A stretch of 64,000 nucleotides of DNA from assembly GCF_028858725.1 (NCBI RefSeq), contig NC_084790.1, positions 2,486,001 through 2,550,000 on the forward strand. The letters are read 5' to 3'. Made by a program: the position numbers and the translations under genes. The notes beneath the pieces were generated by a model, which had not been told where the DNA came from, searched no databases, and saw nothing but the letters and a program-made list of their open reading frames with translations. Shown here piece by piece: positions 13,001 to 28,000 of this stretch (positions are counted from its first letter, which is position 1; every line of letters begins with the position of its first letter). This DNA comes from Colius striatus. Its lineage: Eukaryota; Chordata; Aves; Coliiformes; Coliidae.

Positions 13001-16000
13001 ACATGATGCAAACTGCTCTGCTGCTGATAAAGGATGCTGATCCAAACTTGTGACCAGGCACCATCAGGTTCCAGCAGAGTTTGGTTTGCAGAGAGTCTGG
13101 TCCCTTCATTTAGCCACGGAAGTCAGAGGCTTCATCCCTTTGCAGAGTGGAAATGAATGCAAGTTTTCCATCCCTCTCCCTCCTTAGTAAGCCTCTGGCA
13201 AGTAAGAGATGTGGACCTTGTGCTGCTGACTGACTGCAGAAAAGGGAGCTTGGAGCTGTGACACTGCTGAGCACTAGCACGTGCCTCCCTTTGCCACTCA
13301 CATCTCTACCCTATTACTTATCATGCAGTTGCTGTACTAATGGTGGAAAGGTGTGGCTGAGAGGAGACAGGGAATGCTGCTGCTATTTTCCATCCTCTCC
13401 TGCTATCTTTATACAGGAGAGTTTGCTCACACAGACTGTGAGAATTTATGACAGGCAAAAAAAAGAATTGCCTTTTGCTCTGGATGTGTGCTGGAAAAAG
13501 TCAGACAGATTCTCTTTGGTACATAAAAGATGTGACAGGATTTGGTGAACACGCTACAAATTTGGAGAGGATGATTCTGTATTCTGCAGGATTTCTCAGT
13601 GAGTAGGCAGAGAGCCCAGCCTGAATCCTGCATGGCTTCTTCAGCACACACACACACACACACACACACCCCTTCAGTATGAATTTCAGGCACTAAAGTC
13701 ACCGTCCCCACACTGCTTTTCATTTGAAGTGCATTCTGTGTGGAGCTGTAGATGCCTCAGCAAACAGCAATGGAGCTATCAGCTCACTGCTACTTAAAAA
13801 CACCGTTTCAGTTTTATATTTGGCTTTTACAATGGCTTAAACTTCCTGGAGGGATGAGAAGCAGATGTTTATTTATGAAAAGGGGAAGCAGAGACACCAG
13901 AGCCCTTGTTGAATCTGCCTCCTCCAAAAGAATGATCACCCACCCCCAGGCCAAGGGAACCGGACGTGCATCCTGCCACAGCCCCTCGGGACACCCAGAC
14001 CCAGCACTTTCCCACCCGGGGAGGAGGGTGCAGGACCCAGCCTCGGTGTCAGGTGCCTCCTTGATGAAGTTCAGCACCTGATGAATTATGGATGGCGGTA
14101 GCTTATGTTTCCAGGAGGATGGGAATCTGCCTGGGATATGTGTGAGAGGAGAACAGGACGATTTTCCACAGGGGTTCCAGTCTTGGCTCTTGTCTGCACA
14201 GGAGCTGACAGCACAGAGTGGGTACAGCATCCCCCCCAGCACAGCTCTGCACCCTACATCCCTCTGCAAGACTCAGACAGGAGAGCAGACCTGGCTGTGA
14301 CCACCCCTTCCTCTACCCAGAGCCCACAAGAGCTGTGACCACTCCTTTCTCTGCCCAGAGCCCACAAGGGCTGGCTGAGAACTGAGACGTGTTGTCTTCC
14401 CAAACCTTTACCAACTCCCGTCGACTGGCCACCTACTCTCCCCTTGACACCATCTCACAGCAAGATACTGACAGCAGTCACCACTGGAACCTCCAACCAG
14501 CAGCCCATGCAGCCCCCCCTGGCTCTCATGGAGGCACTCTGGGATTCAGTGGGCACTTGGATTTGTGGCAAAACCAGCTACAAGCATCTCCATCTCTTAC
14601 AGACAGCGGTGCTGGTGCCAGCCCTCAGGAGCAGCCACCTGCACTTCTGCTCCCTTCAGTGAGAGATGCTGCTCATTTGGTCTCTGTCCCTGCAAAGTCA
14701 ATGGGAAGAGAAGCAGTTGGGATCCAGCAGAGAAAAAAAAAAACAGACCCTGAGCTCTGCAGAGCTCAACCCCCTTCCTAGAGGGAAAGTCATGTTCCCT
14801 GCATGGAAAGGAGCCAGACCCTGCAGTGCCTTGGGCAGCTCTGGGCACAGGGAATGCAGGCTGGCACACACAGTGAGCCAGGATAACCCTGAGTCCCAGG
14901 CATTGAGATTTCTGACCTCACTTCGGGCTCAAGCTGAATCAGTTGACCACTGGCACCAGTGAAGTGCTTCCTCCATGCTCCAACAGCACGAGGTGACCCA
15001 GTTCCTGCTGAGAATGAGGCCACTTTCGGAGGCTTAGTGGTGCTGAGCTCCCCTTTGAACTGAGTTCTCAGTCTCACGCCTGGTGTGGGTGGACGAGATG
15101 GGATGGGAGATCCAGCACTGATCTGCATGCCTGGATTTGCTGGATCCTTTCTCTGAGCCATGCCCTCTCACCCACCCTGTGCACATAAGGGTATGTGCCT
15201 GCAGACAGGGCCCCCAGCCCTCGCTGCAGGAAAGCGTTCCCACACACATCCTTCCCCGCAGGTCCTCGCCTTTACATAAACACTGCAGATAAACCTGACC
15301 CCTCCCAGCCCAGGAATGCTCCTTCTGTAGAGGTGTTTTTTGGCTCCATTCAGCACAGACATTGCCACAGCAAACTGTATCATAGCAACCTGCTGCTCCC
15401 CTCAGCAGCCAACCAGCTTCTCGGTGCAGAGCCTACAGCACCCATGTGTCCCACAGAACCATCACCATCCTCATGGTGACTGAGGGGGGACACTACTAAT
15501 GCTTACAAGTACCTAAAGGGTGAGTGTCGACAGGATGGGGCCAGTCTCTTCCCTGCAGTGGCCAGTGACAGGACAAATGGCAAGGGCAACAAGCTGGAAC
15601 ATCCAAAGTGCCACTGGAACAGGAGAATAAACTCCTTTGGTGTTGAGCTGAGGGAGCCCAGGCCGTGGCTGCCCAGGGAGGGTGTGGAGGCTCCTTCCTG
15701 GGAGGTTTCCAAACCCACCTGGACACGTTCCTGTGCCGCCTGAGCAAGGGGAACCTGCTTTAGCAGAGGATTGGGCTGGATGAGCTCTGCAGGGCCCTTC
15801 CCATCCCTCACCATCCTGTGGTTGACTCTGTGATCCCCACCCCAGAGACAGGAATCCCACTCTCACCCCCTGAGACCACAAGTGGAAAAACTCCAGTGCT
15901 GGCAGGAGAATCTGATGGAAGGGATACACTAGGTCAAGAACATCATTTTCTGATACCTCATTTCCTACCACTTTAGCTGTTAGTTGAACTCATCAGCTGC

Positions 16001-19000
16001 TCTGGCAGTGAGTAACAGCCAGTGCTCATGACCTCAGCTGCAGAAGCCTCTGCTCCACCTCAGGAGACTGACGGAGACTAATGGTCTGTGCTGCCCACCT
16101 GGGCAAGCAAGCTGCCGACCTCCAATCATCTCCAGCTTTCTTTAGAGATGTCTCCATTCAATCAGGAAATTATGTTTAGCGGATTATTCTTCTCTTTTTT
16201 GCATCTGTTGCTTTCTCACTGATTATGACAATTAAAAAGAGCCAAACAAATAAACCACAAAAGCCTCAGTTCCTTCAGCTCCAGATCCTTCTTTTAGCAC
16301 TTGACACCTTACAGATACTCCAGCAAGACACCCCAGAGACCCATAGTCTGGCACTTCCAAAGGCTCATGTGTCAGCAGACCCTGCTTTCCTTCACTGCAT
16401 GAGTCATTCCTTCACTTGGCACCCCAGTTTTGCAGGAAACAGGACCTATGTGCATCTGTTCATGATTAGCGAGAGAGAAAGCTGGAGAGAGCCAAAAAAC
16501 CAGCTTAAAATTAAAATCCACACAGTTGTCTGAAATTCAGGGGAGGATGCAGCCATGAGCAGTTCCTCTTTCTTATCAGCTGGCAGCCCCACAAAATGCC
16601 TGGCACCATGAGTCGGGCAGGGGACTGAAATGTGCTGCTCCATCTGTACCAACACAGCGTTAATCTTCATTTGTTCCTTATTAGCTGTTCCCAGAGATAA
16701 TGAGCCTCCTCACATGGGCACCCTCCACCCAACAATAGCACATTGGAAACCAGGAAAGCAAATATGCATGCAGAGCCATCATGTGCTCTGTGAGGGGCTC
16801 CTGCAACCCCAGCCAGCTCTGGCTGGAAACCCAGCCCAGCACTGCCAAGACCTAAATTTTTCAGCGTTGCACTTGTCTCAGAGGGCTCACTGCAAACTTT
16901 CCCCACAGAGCCAGCAGCACTGTGGCACAGGCTGCTTTCTGCAGGGACAGCCAAGAACATCCTTCACAGAATGAGGCAGAAATTTATCCTGGCTTTCTGG
17001 AGCGCTGCACCCACAAGTCCCAGGAGCTTTGGGTTACCTTGCCATGCAACAGTGCCAGAGGAGCAGCAGCCTTCAGAGACTACAGAGGTTGTCTTCTTTG
17101 CAGACAACCCCCCCAACCCACCTGCCTTCAGCCAGAGGACAAAGCTGTAAAAGCAGGACCAAGGTGCACAAGGAGTGCCTCAGCATCATCTCCCTGTGCA
17201 CAGCAAGAAGCTTGTACCACCTCTCAGCCAGCATCAGACATGAGGAGACTACATTCAGGAGTCCAGATCACCTTTCACTGAGCTTCACCACCCCTTCAGC
17301 ACTTCCCAAGACAGAGGCTGAGCACTTCCCTTTGGAGCTGCTAACCAAAATGACTCTGTGATCTCAGAAACTGCTTACTAGGGGCAGTGAGCTTACTAGA
17401 GGCAAAGGGGATGCAGAGATGTGGCTTTGAGCTGTCTTCTTACCTCTCCAGGCCAGGCAGGGCTTCCTCTGCACAGCAGCAACAGCAGAGGTCTAGTGTG
17501 GGAGCAGGATGCTGATGTTCAATCACTGCATCCTTTCCCCACAAGAGCCCTGCAGACCTGGTTAATATTACATGAGGTGCCAGTGAACACAAGGGCTTTC
17601 ACGATCAGCCCTTCCTCTGCCAGGAGAGGTGATGACAGAAAGTGTAACAATGATAACAAAAATTATTTATCTCACCCCTTTAAGACTGAAAATGAAACCT
17701 CTGTGCAATTCACAGAGGTGCTGGGCAGGGAACAACCCACACTGCTGCTCCTGGAGTGGACTGCAGCCATGCAGAAAGCTGCAGCTGGAGAAAAGGTCTG
17801 CAACAGCAATGGAGGCTTCTGACCATGCCAGCTGAGTGCCCCTCACCCCTGCCCCTCACCCAGCTCCACCAGGCAAGCCAAGCTTAGGGTAAGGCTTTGC
17901 AGGGGCTCTCCCAGAGCAGGCAGCCATTTGCATGATAAAGGCACAGATCCCCTGTAACAGCCCAGGCATTGTCTCCTCCCAGGGCCCAGCAAGGGGAAAA
18001 ACATAAAAACACTGGATTGAAAAACCTGGCTCTGAATGAAAGGCCAGAAGTGGCAGCTGTCCCAGACAGAGGCGAGGCCAGTCCCCATGGTGAGCCTGCA
18101 AAAATCTCCGCTGCTTTGAGACATCCAGGACAGGCCAGAGCTGCCGTTTCCTCTGCAGATGCAACCAGAGGGCACAGAGTCACCCTAAAATATTTCCCGT
18201 TGCTAGAAAAGGGGAAATCAGCCCAGAGAAACAATGGGAGAGTTTACAGTGGAGAACGAAGAGGAATTCAGCCTCAGGGAACACTGGAGAGCAGCAGTTA
18301 AACAGCCCCAAAGGTCATGCCTAGTCTTTTTATCTTCCTGGGGACAGAGTGGTGAGGAACTTTTTTCTTCCCTGGTCCTTTTGATCAACTTAGCTTGACC
18401 ATGTAAGAGTAATGTCTCCATCTGAGCCCACAACAGGCTCAGAACTCCATTTGCCAGGATAAAACTGCCCATGCTGACGTATCACTCGTGGCCACCTCCT
18501 CCACCATGGCCTGTGACATGGTTCCAGCAAGCTCCCCGGGGTTACTGAGGGAGCATCCTGCTGGCAAGACTCCCCAAGACATCTCCTCCAAGAGCCCAGG
18601 AACAGAGGACTCCACAGCAAATTGCTCCTCAGGGAGGATCTCCCATTTCGAGGAGCCATGAGCATGGTAAACCCCACAGACACAAGTCCCTGCCTTAAAG
18701 ACTTTGGTTGCCTTTATAAAGGCAGAAGGCAACTAGCTCAGTGTGCCTGGCATATGACAGACCAGAGTATGCAAATGCCCTCCTCATTCCCTCCATCATT
18801 AGTGCTGATGGGCTTTATAAAACAGGAGGCCAGGAAATAAGCCATTGCAACAGCTGCACATCCATCGGGGAGACAATGACCTGAACCATCTTGAGTTCAG
18901 AGACCGACTTCACCCTCCCAGTGTGAAATCAGACCCTCTCTCCTGAAAAGAAATCAGAGGAATTTGTTGTTGTTGTTGTTGTCTGAAGACTGATAAACTG

Positions 19001-22000
19001 CAGCAATAATCCTGAGCACCCTGCAGGCCCCTGCTCGGACAGGGCTCAGAAGCAGGTTAAGGATCTCTGACCCCATCTGGCTGATTATTGTCTGGAAAAG
19101 GAGGATAATGCAGGTCCCATTGACACCAAAGAAAAGCCACCACGTTTCTGACACTAATACAGTGCTCATTAGAGCCCGGGCCTGAAGAGTGACAAATGGC
19201 AGACAGGATTTAAAGCCCTGGTGACAGACCCAGAGGGGCTCTGGCAGTGCCAGGGTCCAAAGCTCAGACCCAACAACTCCGGGGTCAGGACGATGAAAGA
19301 AGCATCAATTAGTGACATTAGAGATTAAAGTGAGTGGCACTAAGTGCAAATTAGAGTCAAACAGAGCACCCTGTTGTGTCAGGTTCCAATCTAAGGCAAA
19401 GACCTATCTGAAATGCCAGCACCAAGGTGCCTTGTGCTGCTCAGGGTTTCCTGGCTCTGCCCACTGCAACACCACAGCCAGGCAGAGAGCTGTGGTTTCT
19501 TTCTGAGGCCATTCCCATCACAGCCTAAAGAGCAGAGCTTTAATGAGCACATCCCCTGCATCTTCTCACCCAAACCCCTCCATGCAGGCTTTGTCACACA
19601 AGGGGATCCCGGCATCCTTCCAGCAGAGGCCTCAGAAAGGTCTAATCCAAGAGAAGGTCACAATTTTTTCCTCAGAAGTTATGGTATGACAGAGCCTTAG
19701 AGTGGGGAGTGACCCTGACAAGCAGAGGGTTGTCTTGACACAAAACCCTGACTGCCAGAGAGAAAGTGAGCAAAACAAGGAGAGATGAAGCATCCCACCA
19801 GTGCACTGATGCTACTGCAGCTACTCCTAGTACAGCCCTCTAAAGGACATCAAACATATCTCAGCCATGGGCCCTGGCACCTCTCATGGCTGGATCATGA
19901 CATTTCTCTTGCTTGTGCAACATCACTGCAAACCCCTGAAGTGTAGGAAAGGAGGAAACTCGTCTATGGCAAGGAACATGCAATTATCCAGAAAGTGTAT
20001 TGTGTCCAGTTGTGGGCTCCCCAGCTGCAGAGGGACAGGGAAGTGCTGCAGAGAGGCCAGCACAGGGCCAGCAAGATGCTCAGGGCACTGGAGCATGTTC
20101 CTGCTGAGGAAAGGCTGTGGGCCCTGGGGCTACTCAGCCCCACCATGCCAGGATTCTATGTAACAACAGCTAATCAAGTGGGACAATTAACCTCTGCTCC
20201 CAGCTCTTACGATGCACGTACAAAAACGAGTAAGTTACAACACAACCCAGCTGGCACACCTTCAGGATGAAGGGAATGGTATTTGCACAGGCTGAGGTGG
20301 CATTTCTGGGCCTTTCTCCAGATCTTATTACTGGAAACCTGTCACTCAGGAGAAAGCTGTTCTGCTGGATTGACCAGCAAAGGAATCCCTGGTGCTCCTG
20401 CCTTATCCAGATCCTGTGCCCTGTCTCACACTGCTCACAGGGGTTTGGTGGAGCTTGCTCTGGCAAGCTCTGGCAGCTCTAGAAGCTGCTTAAAGAAATC
20501 CCTGCCGGCATCTCTCAAGGAACATCACTGAGTTTCTGGTGCAGGAGGGCTGGGGCTGCAGAGGCAGCCTGAGTAGCTCATTGATGCTGGAAATCACACC
20601 CGTGGCAGCTGACAAGGGAGACAAATGGGAGCCAGAAGCCCCTTCTTGGCACTCTTGCCACGTTGCAAGGGCAGTTGGCATTGCCACAACCTGCCTCTCA
20701 TCCTTTTTATGGGGTACAACAAGGACTAGGAGTGGCAACACATTCCCACAGAAGAGCCAGCATGAGCCCTAGCTTTGGGGAAACACAGAGGGCTGAGCAG
20801 AACACAATTACCTTTATGCAACGTTGCACATTTCAGGTTTGCTGTGCATAAGCAGCAGATTCCTCCTCACCTACCAGATAAGGTTTCTCCCCACAGGGAA
20901 GGCTGGGCCTGTACACTTGTGGAGTTTCAACTGAGTGGAGATTTTATCTTCAAAATCTAGGGCAAAAGGAAAGCTGCATCCATGTCCTCACCACATGCAC
21001 AGGGCCTGGGGCACACTCCAACCAGCTCCTTCAGAGCTTTCTCTCCTGTAGAGCCTCCTGCCATCCCCCATCAGCCATCCCAAAGCACAGCAGCACTGTT
21101 TGATGGGGCGAGAAGGGCACCCTTGGCACCATGCTGGGTGAGGGCTATTAGAATGGCAAGTTATCCCAGGCAGAGGTCAGGGCATGATGAGCCTGCTCAA
21201 GGGAGTTTCTGCAGGTCTGCTGATGAGACTGTCTCAATAAGGAGCTTCTGCTTGTGTCAAATGTGTGAAAATGTCTGAAAGCTCCATTGGGAAGGACCGA
21301 AGAACTGACAGATTGACAGAAGAAATGAGGAGAGCAGAAAATCATCAAATTGGTTGGTTGGAAAAGACCATCTGAGGGATGTGGCTTCCCATGGGCTGCG
21401 TGCAGGTGACGATTTTGGGCTTTGTTGCCCTACTCTTGTGCCTTGCTGTGTTTCAGTACCATGCTTGCTTTTTCTTGCAAGGATCATAGAATGAGGTAGG
21501 AAAAGCCCTTGAAGCTGCTGCAGTCCCAGCCCTGGCCTCACCCTGCCCAGCCCACCACTAACCCACAGCCCCCAGCACCTCAGCCCCACGGCTTTGGGAT
21601 CCCTCCAGGGCTGGGCACTCCCCCACAGCTCCTTGGGCAGCCTGGCACAGGGGCTAACACCCCTCTCAGGGAAACAGTTCTGCCTAGCTCCAATCTCAAC
21701 CTCCCCTGGGACAACTTGAGGCCGTTTCTTCTCCTCCTGTTGTTTGTGACTTGGGAGCAAAGATGGTCACTGCTGCTCCCCTCAGCCTCCTATCAGGGAG
21801 CTGCAGAGAGTGCTCCTGTCTGCCCTCAGCCTCCTCTTCTCCAGGCTCAACACCTCCATTCCCTCAGCCTCTCCCTTGTGCTCCAGCCCCTTCCCCAGCT
21901 CTGTGCCCGGCCCTGGCCACGCTGCAGCCCCTCAGTGTCCCTGTGGCAGTGAGTGAGGGGCCCAGCACTGAGCACAGCCCTGGAGCTGCAGCCTCCCCAG

Positions 22001-25000
22001 GGCCCAGCACAGGGGACAATCCCTGCCCTGCTCCTGCTGGCCATACTATTTCTGATACAAGCCAGGATGCCCCTGGCCTTTCTGGCCACCTGGGCACACG
22101 GCTGGCTCATGTTCTGGCTCATGGGCTGTCCTTGCCCACAGAGGGAGCAGATCACCTCCTTGCTGTGGGAACAGGGTCCGCATCAGAGTCAGGACTAAAT
22201 ATACCCCACAGAAAGCCCTTCCTTGCCTACAAGGTCACAGCAGCCAACAGAGTCATCTGGTTGTCATTAATGGCACCATTCTTCCCCAGCACCCCCTGTG
22301 ACATCCTGCAGCCCCACAGAGGCTGAGCCTCACGGGTCTGTACAGGAGAAGGGACAGATGCAGCCATGGACACGCTGCTCTTGCTGTAGGGAGCTGCAGG
22401 AGAAGCAAACTCTACCCCTGAGCCACACAGCATTGCAGAACCCCCACACCATGCGCAGCACAACGAGACAAGCCTCACAGGGACTGTCACGTCGTGTCAT
22501 GTCTCCTCAGGTCCATCCTCCACCCACTCCAGCATAAGCATTTCTGCTGTTGTTTCTGCTGCAACTCTTTAAACCTCTGTCCGACTGGTTACTGACCCGC
22601 TTGAGAATGTGACCCAGCTGCTCATATTTTTAGGCTTAACTATGTATTTGTGCTGAGGCAGAACACAAGTATGCTGGTTTCGGGCTCCCAGCCTCAACAG
22701 GGAGCATGGGAGGAGCTATTTTAGTACGGAAAGGGCAGCTCCATATTTTTGTTTCCTCTGCCTCAGAGTGCAAGTGACATTGAACTCAGGTTCCCAAGAC
22801 TTGCTCTTGCACTTTGGAAGAGGCAGTCATGGCAGTCTTGGGACTGCAGGCTGGGAATCCAGGCACAGCCAGCTACCGCATCCATGGAGATGCCATCGCT
22901 AAACTTGGCCCCTTTGAGCTCTCTAATCTCATCAACATTCCTCAGCAGTTCCCCTAAAGAAGGATCTGTTATCGCAGCCCTTAGGTTCCCACACAGGCCC
23001 GTACCAAGGCAGACTGTTTGCAGAGCACAGGCAAAGAGGGAGGAGGAGAGGGATTTGCAACTCACAATGTTATTCTTGTCTCAAAAGCACATCTGCTTAA
23101 GAGACAGAAGCCCTGAAGAAGGACTGGCAGCTGTGCAACTCCCCTGTTGTGAGCTGCAGCACAGAGAGGGGCAAAGTGGTACTGCTGAGCCTGTGGGCAC
23201 CAGCCTTCGCAACGTCACAGGTTGTGGTAGACACTGCAGCTCTCAGCAGCTGGTCCACAAAGGACAGAAAAGTCCTCTCCAGCAGCTCTACAAGGTGGCA
23301 ATGATCATGTGTAAAGCCCAGTGCCAGGTCTGGGCCACCCCTGGAGCCACAGGCACAGATGTTGTTAACAGAAACGGGCAGCTCTGCTCTGCACCAAGAT
23401 CTGCAACAGCAAAAGATGCACCATGCAGACAAAATGCCTGAGGTCACATCACTGCTCTGCCTGTATCTCTTAGCGGCCTCAGTCACAGAAGGCAGGCAGA
23501 GAGTCCCAGCATGACAGGAGAGTGAACCAAAAGCAAAGACCTGAGCCCAGGCTGCCGTGTACAGAGTAGTTTCTCCCCTCCACCCAGGCTCAGGGCAAAG
23601 TCTCAGACTGGCCAGGACTGATGCTACAGCACTTACCAAGGCAATAGGCACCGGCATGGCCTGAGCCCATCTCTCTCCTGATAGTGCCCAGCACTGGGGA
23701 GGTGCTGGCTCTGCAAGGTGTCAGGGCAGTGGGCAGGATCAGTAAAAAGCTGGGCCAGTCCAGAGGTGTGGGCATGGGGTTCCCCTGGCAGCGCCCTGGT
23801 CATTCACCACAGGAATAAGCCAATGGACAGTCCCTGGGAAGGAGCTCAGGTGGCACTGAACATGCTCACTGACAGAGACCTGCTGAGCAGGGCATGGAAG
23901 ACCTGCTAGACACAGGCAACAAGGCTGGGCAAGGGTCTAGAAAACAAGTCTGATGAGGAGCAGCTGAGTGAGCTGGAGATATTCACCTTGTAGAAGAGGA
24001 GGCTGAGAGGAGACAGGAGCACTCTCTGCAACTCCCTTGATGGGAGGCTGTAACAAGGTGGAGGTCAGTCTCTTCTCCAAAGCAATGAGGGATAGGACAA
24101 GAGGAAACTGCCTCCAGTTGCCGCAGAGGAGGCTGAGATTGGAGCTGAGGCAGAACTGTTTCCCTGAGAGGGGTGTCAGCCCCTGTGCCAGGCTGCCCAG
24201 GGAGCTGGGGGAGTGCCCAGCCCTGGAGGGATCCCAAAGCCGTGGAGCTGAGGTGCTGAGGGCTGTGGGGTAGTGGTGGGCTGGGCAGGGTGAGGCCAGG
24301 GCTGGGACTCGATCTTAAAGGTATCGTCCAACCTAAATGATTCTGTAATTCCACAGTATCTCCACTGCAGGTGTGAGACCTTCCAAAGCAGGGCAGACCC
24401 ACAGACACTCCCAGATCCCAGAGGGAATACAGCTCCCCTACTTCCTCAGGAAGCCTCCCTGCCTGGTGCACACCTCCTGGTAATTGCACTCCCTTTCACA
24501 CCTCTGAAGCATGGAAATGAAACTCGCCCACTGTTTGCAAAGCATTGCTAGTGATCCCAAAACCATCTGCCCTTCCTCCACGGGGAAGAAAGCGCCTTCC
24601 CAACGGGGCTGGGAGGCACCCAGCCCTCTGGAAATTGCATTCCCAAGCCATCAGGCATCCTGTCGAACAGGAGTTTCCCCCCTGCCATAAGATACCGACG
24701 CTATGCAGAGAAGTTGTTCCTGTGCCAAGCACATTTGGCCAACAGGAAGCAAAGAAAGAAAGAATTTGCCAGAATGGCAACACAAAGAGCAGCAAAGTAC
24801 CACGTCCTCTGTGTGGGTCACAAGCAGAGGTGCTAGGGCTATGTCCCTGGAGCTGTGTCCACCCAGTATGGTAGGCTGGCTCTGCCCCTCTTCCCTCACA
24901 CATAAAGATATCAAACTGCTTTTTAATGGAGGGTTTAGGAAACTCCATGTAGCTGTTTCAGGAGGCAGGAGGGATGGGACATCCCTGCCATGCTTTAAAA

Positions 25001-28000
25001 GGGCACCTGAAGCAATTTCACTCTCAAAGTTTGTCCAGAGGTGGGACAGAAGCATGAAATACAAGCAGCAGCTGTAGATGACAGACAAGGGACCAAGCTC
25101 AAACTTGGTTCACTTTTCTCCCTGGTAGGTTCTTAGGTATAAGACAGTGCCAAGTCCTCGAGTGTGCCCTGTCTGAGTGGCACAGATTTCATCCTCATGA
25201 AGGCTTCTCAGTGCTTCAGAAAGAAACCTCTAATCAATGGACAAAGGGTTAGAAAACACGTAAAGGAAATTAGAGGTCCCAATACAATTTTGGAGCCATT
25301 CAGTTCTCCATCACTTCTGTCCTCCATCACTTCTGTCCACCCTATGGCATTACGTCTGTCGCCAGATTGCCTGCCTGCCAGCTGCTAACGTCATAGCCTG
25401 CACTTGCCACTTAGCAGGAGGGGCAAATTCAGCCTGAAAGGCTGCATTTCCCAACACACTTCTTCTTATAGCCGGTACTACAAAGCCCCAGGGAGCAGAC
25501 CAAGATCCCAGCTTGTACAGAGATTATCAACAGGACTGGGTGGCCAGGCAGGTCACGGCCGTGCTCAGTGTCAATAAAGGGAGTTTTCCAGTCAGACTGC
25601 TCTTGCTTCAACACCCATTGCTGGACAATGCCCAGCTCACCCTGTGCAGCTTCGAGAGTCTCCAGCAACTTTCACAATTAACTACAGGGCCAGGGGGAAT
25701 TTAAAAAAGAAAGAGAATTATTAATAAATCGATTGTCAGCTCCTCTGGCCAAGTCTCTCTTCTGATTTCTGGAGCAGACTGTCGGTTCTAATCACTTATC
25801 TAAGAGATGGCGAGTGTTTAAAATACAAAGGGTGATCTTGACAGGAGGAGGGGAGCAATTTCCCAGCACATCCCTTCCCGCTCTTGCTGGGATGGAATTT
25901 ATCATGAACAATAAACCTCTGAATGCAAAGCTGTTTAAAATAGACAAGAGGTAGCACAGGGACAAGGGAAAATGCACCCCAGTGCCTGTCACCCTGCATG
26001 AGGAGGGCAAATAGCCACTCTCAATGCCTCCAGCTCAGCTGGTTCAATTCATTATTGTGCAAAACTTCTCTTAGCAAAGCTCCTGTTCACAAGTGTCTCC
26101 AAAGGGCAGTGGAAATTCAACAACAGCTTGCAGTCTGCAGGTAAAAATATAAGTTTGATTACCAGGGAAAATTGCTCTGTATTGGTTTGCAGGACTGTTT
26201 ATGGAAGAACTAGCTCCTGTGTATTTCAAATCAGAGCTGCGACAGCAGGGGATTTATCTGGAAAACTACCTAGCAAACTCTGTCTACAACAAAGGTGCCA
26301 GGAAAGGTCTTACATTTTTGACAGGGAGAAGGGAGAAAGAATCAAAGGCTATTTCCTCTTGGCGAAAGAGAGAAACATTGGACAAAAGTTCTCTCTTTTG
26401 TTGAAAAGGGTACAAATGAATGCACGGTAGAATGGGATGCAGGTTATCAGACACATGTACACAGCTTTGAAGACTTTTTATCACGTCCTTTTCTTTTAAA
26501 GGTTTGTTAAGATCGAAGCCAAACATTCTGGAGACTTCCTAAAAAGCAGAAGGTCAATGAAATGTGCTTCCACAACCCCCAAAAGGGTGAAGTTCTTTAT
26601 GGCAGATGCAGACACCCAGAGCAAACCATTCAATGCCTAACAAAGACACCCCACCCAGCCCCTTTTTGCAGCCACAGGGGTGCCCAAGCTGAGGCTTGGG
26701 TCTGCCACCCCTCACTCCCAGCACACCACGATCCAGACTCACCCTGTAGGAGCAGCTCCAGGGAATCCTCTGCAGGGAAGGTTCCCCCCCTGGGTCAACC
26801 AGGATGGTTTTGCTGTTGCCAGGTTTGAGAGACCTCATGCTGACACACCAGCCCAGCAGCATCCACCACGCAATGACTGCCATGGCACAGTCACCCTTGT
26901 GTGCTTCAAGCCCAGCTCACAGTCACACGCTCAGAGCCAACACATCAGCCACGGCTCTAGCACTAAGAGCTGCCCTAAGAGCCAGCATCCCTCTGGCTCA
27001 CATCACAGCACAGAGCATGCAAGCAAAGCAAAAGGCTCCCTTTTTTTTTGTCCCAGGGAATAAAAAGCAGCAAAAAGCAAGGTCCTCCTGTGTCAGGAAG
27101 GTCCAGAGCAGACTCAACAAACATTAGTCCAAGACTGAGTAAAGCCACCTCTTTAGGTAGAGCTGTGCCAGTCCTACAGCTGTAATTTGATGGATGTAAA
27201 ATTACAGCACGAAATTAGAGTGTACAAGAGCAAAGTAAATCCTAGGTCACATTTTAATTTACTCTTGGACAGCACAAGGACACCATAAATTATGGGGAAA
27301 GAGCATCAGCAAGCCTGTGGCGTACATACGCCAACAGCACACAGCATTCAGCTGCACCGTGCTTCCAGAGCAGTCCAAAAAAAGGGTTTGCAGAGGTAAA
27401 TTTGAAGGGGCACATGAACTTTGCTGGATGCCAATATTTTTATCAAGAACTTCACTTGTGACCTGCACCTCCACGGAAAGGCACCATGAAGTGTGGGAAG
27501 GGGCTCGGTGGGCTGGGACAGCTGTGCCTACAGCTTCAGGCAGAATCACAAACGAGGACACAAAGAGGCAAAACCAAACCAAACAAACAAACAAAAAAAA
27601 AGAGACAAAACCCCAAACGACCAAAGAAGCCCTGACGGTCTGTAGCAGAGAGTGATGAAAGGACAGCGTGTTCCCACAGCGCATTCCTCTCCAAGGTGAG
27701 GTCTCCTTTCTCACGCTGCACCTTCCCTCTGCCCCGCTCCTACCCGGCCTCACCTCGCACCCCAGAGCTGCTTTTGCCGCACCCCGGCAGCTCCCTACTC
27801 AGGCAGCGAGGGAATCGCTCCAAGGCAAGCGCAGCGCTCAAAATCAGTGCAGAGCCAGTCCCGGGGAGGGGGGGGAGCTGCACTGAGACGAAACCAGAAC
27901 CCGCAGCGCTGCGAGACCTGGAGACCCCTCGGAGCAGCGAAGGCGCTGCCCGGCACCCGGACGGGAGTTCGCAGGGTGCCGAAGCTCCGGGTGCAGCCTC

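Noticed and set aside
22620-22760. MEF2 or CArG-like sites (CTATTTTAG, CCATATTTTT)
   Set aside because: Both miss the consensus by a base or in spacing, and no other support is present.
22749-23441. 230-codon plus-strand frame in RND2 intron 2
   Set aside because: No family resemblance and antisense within an intron. Likely chance.
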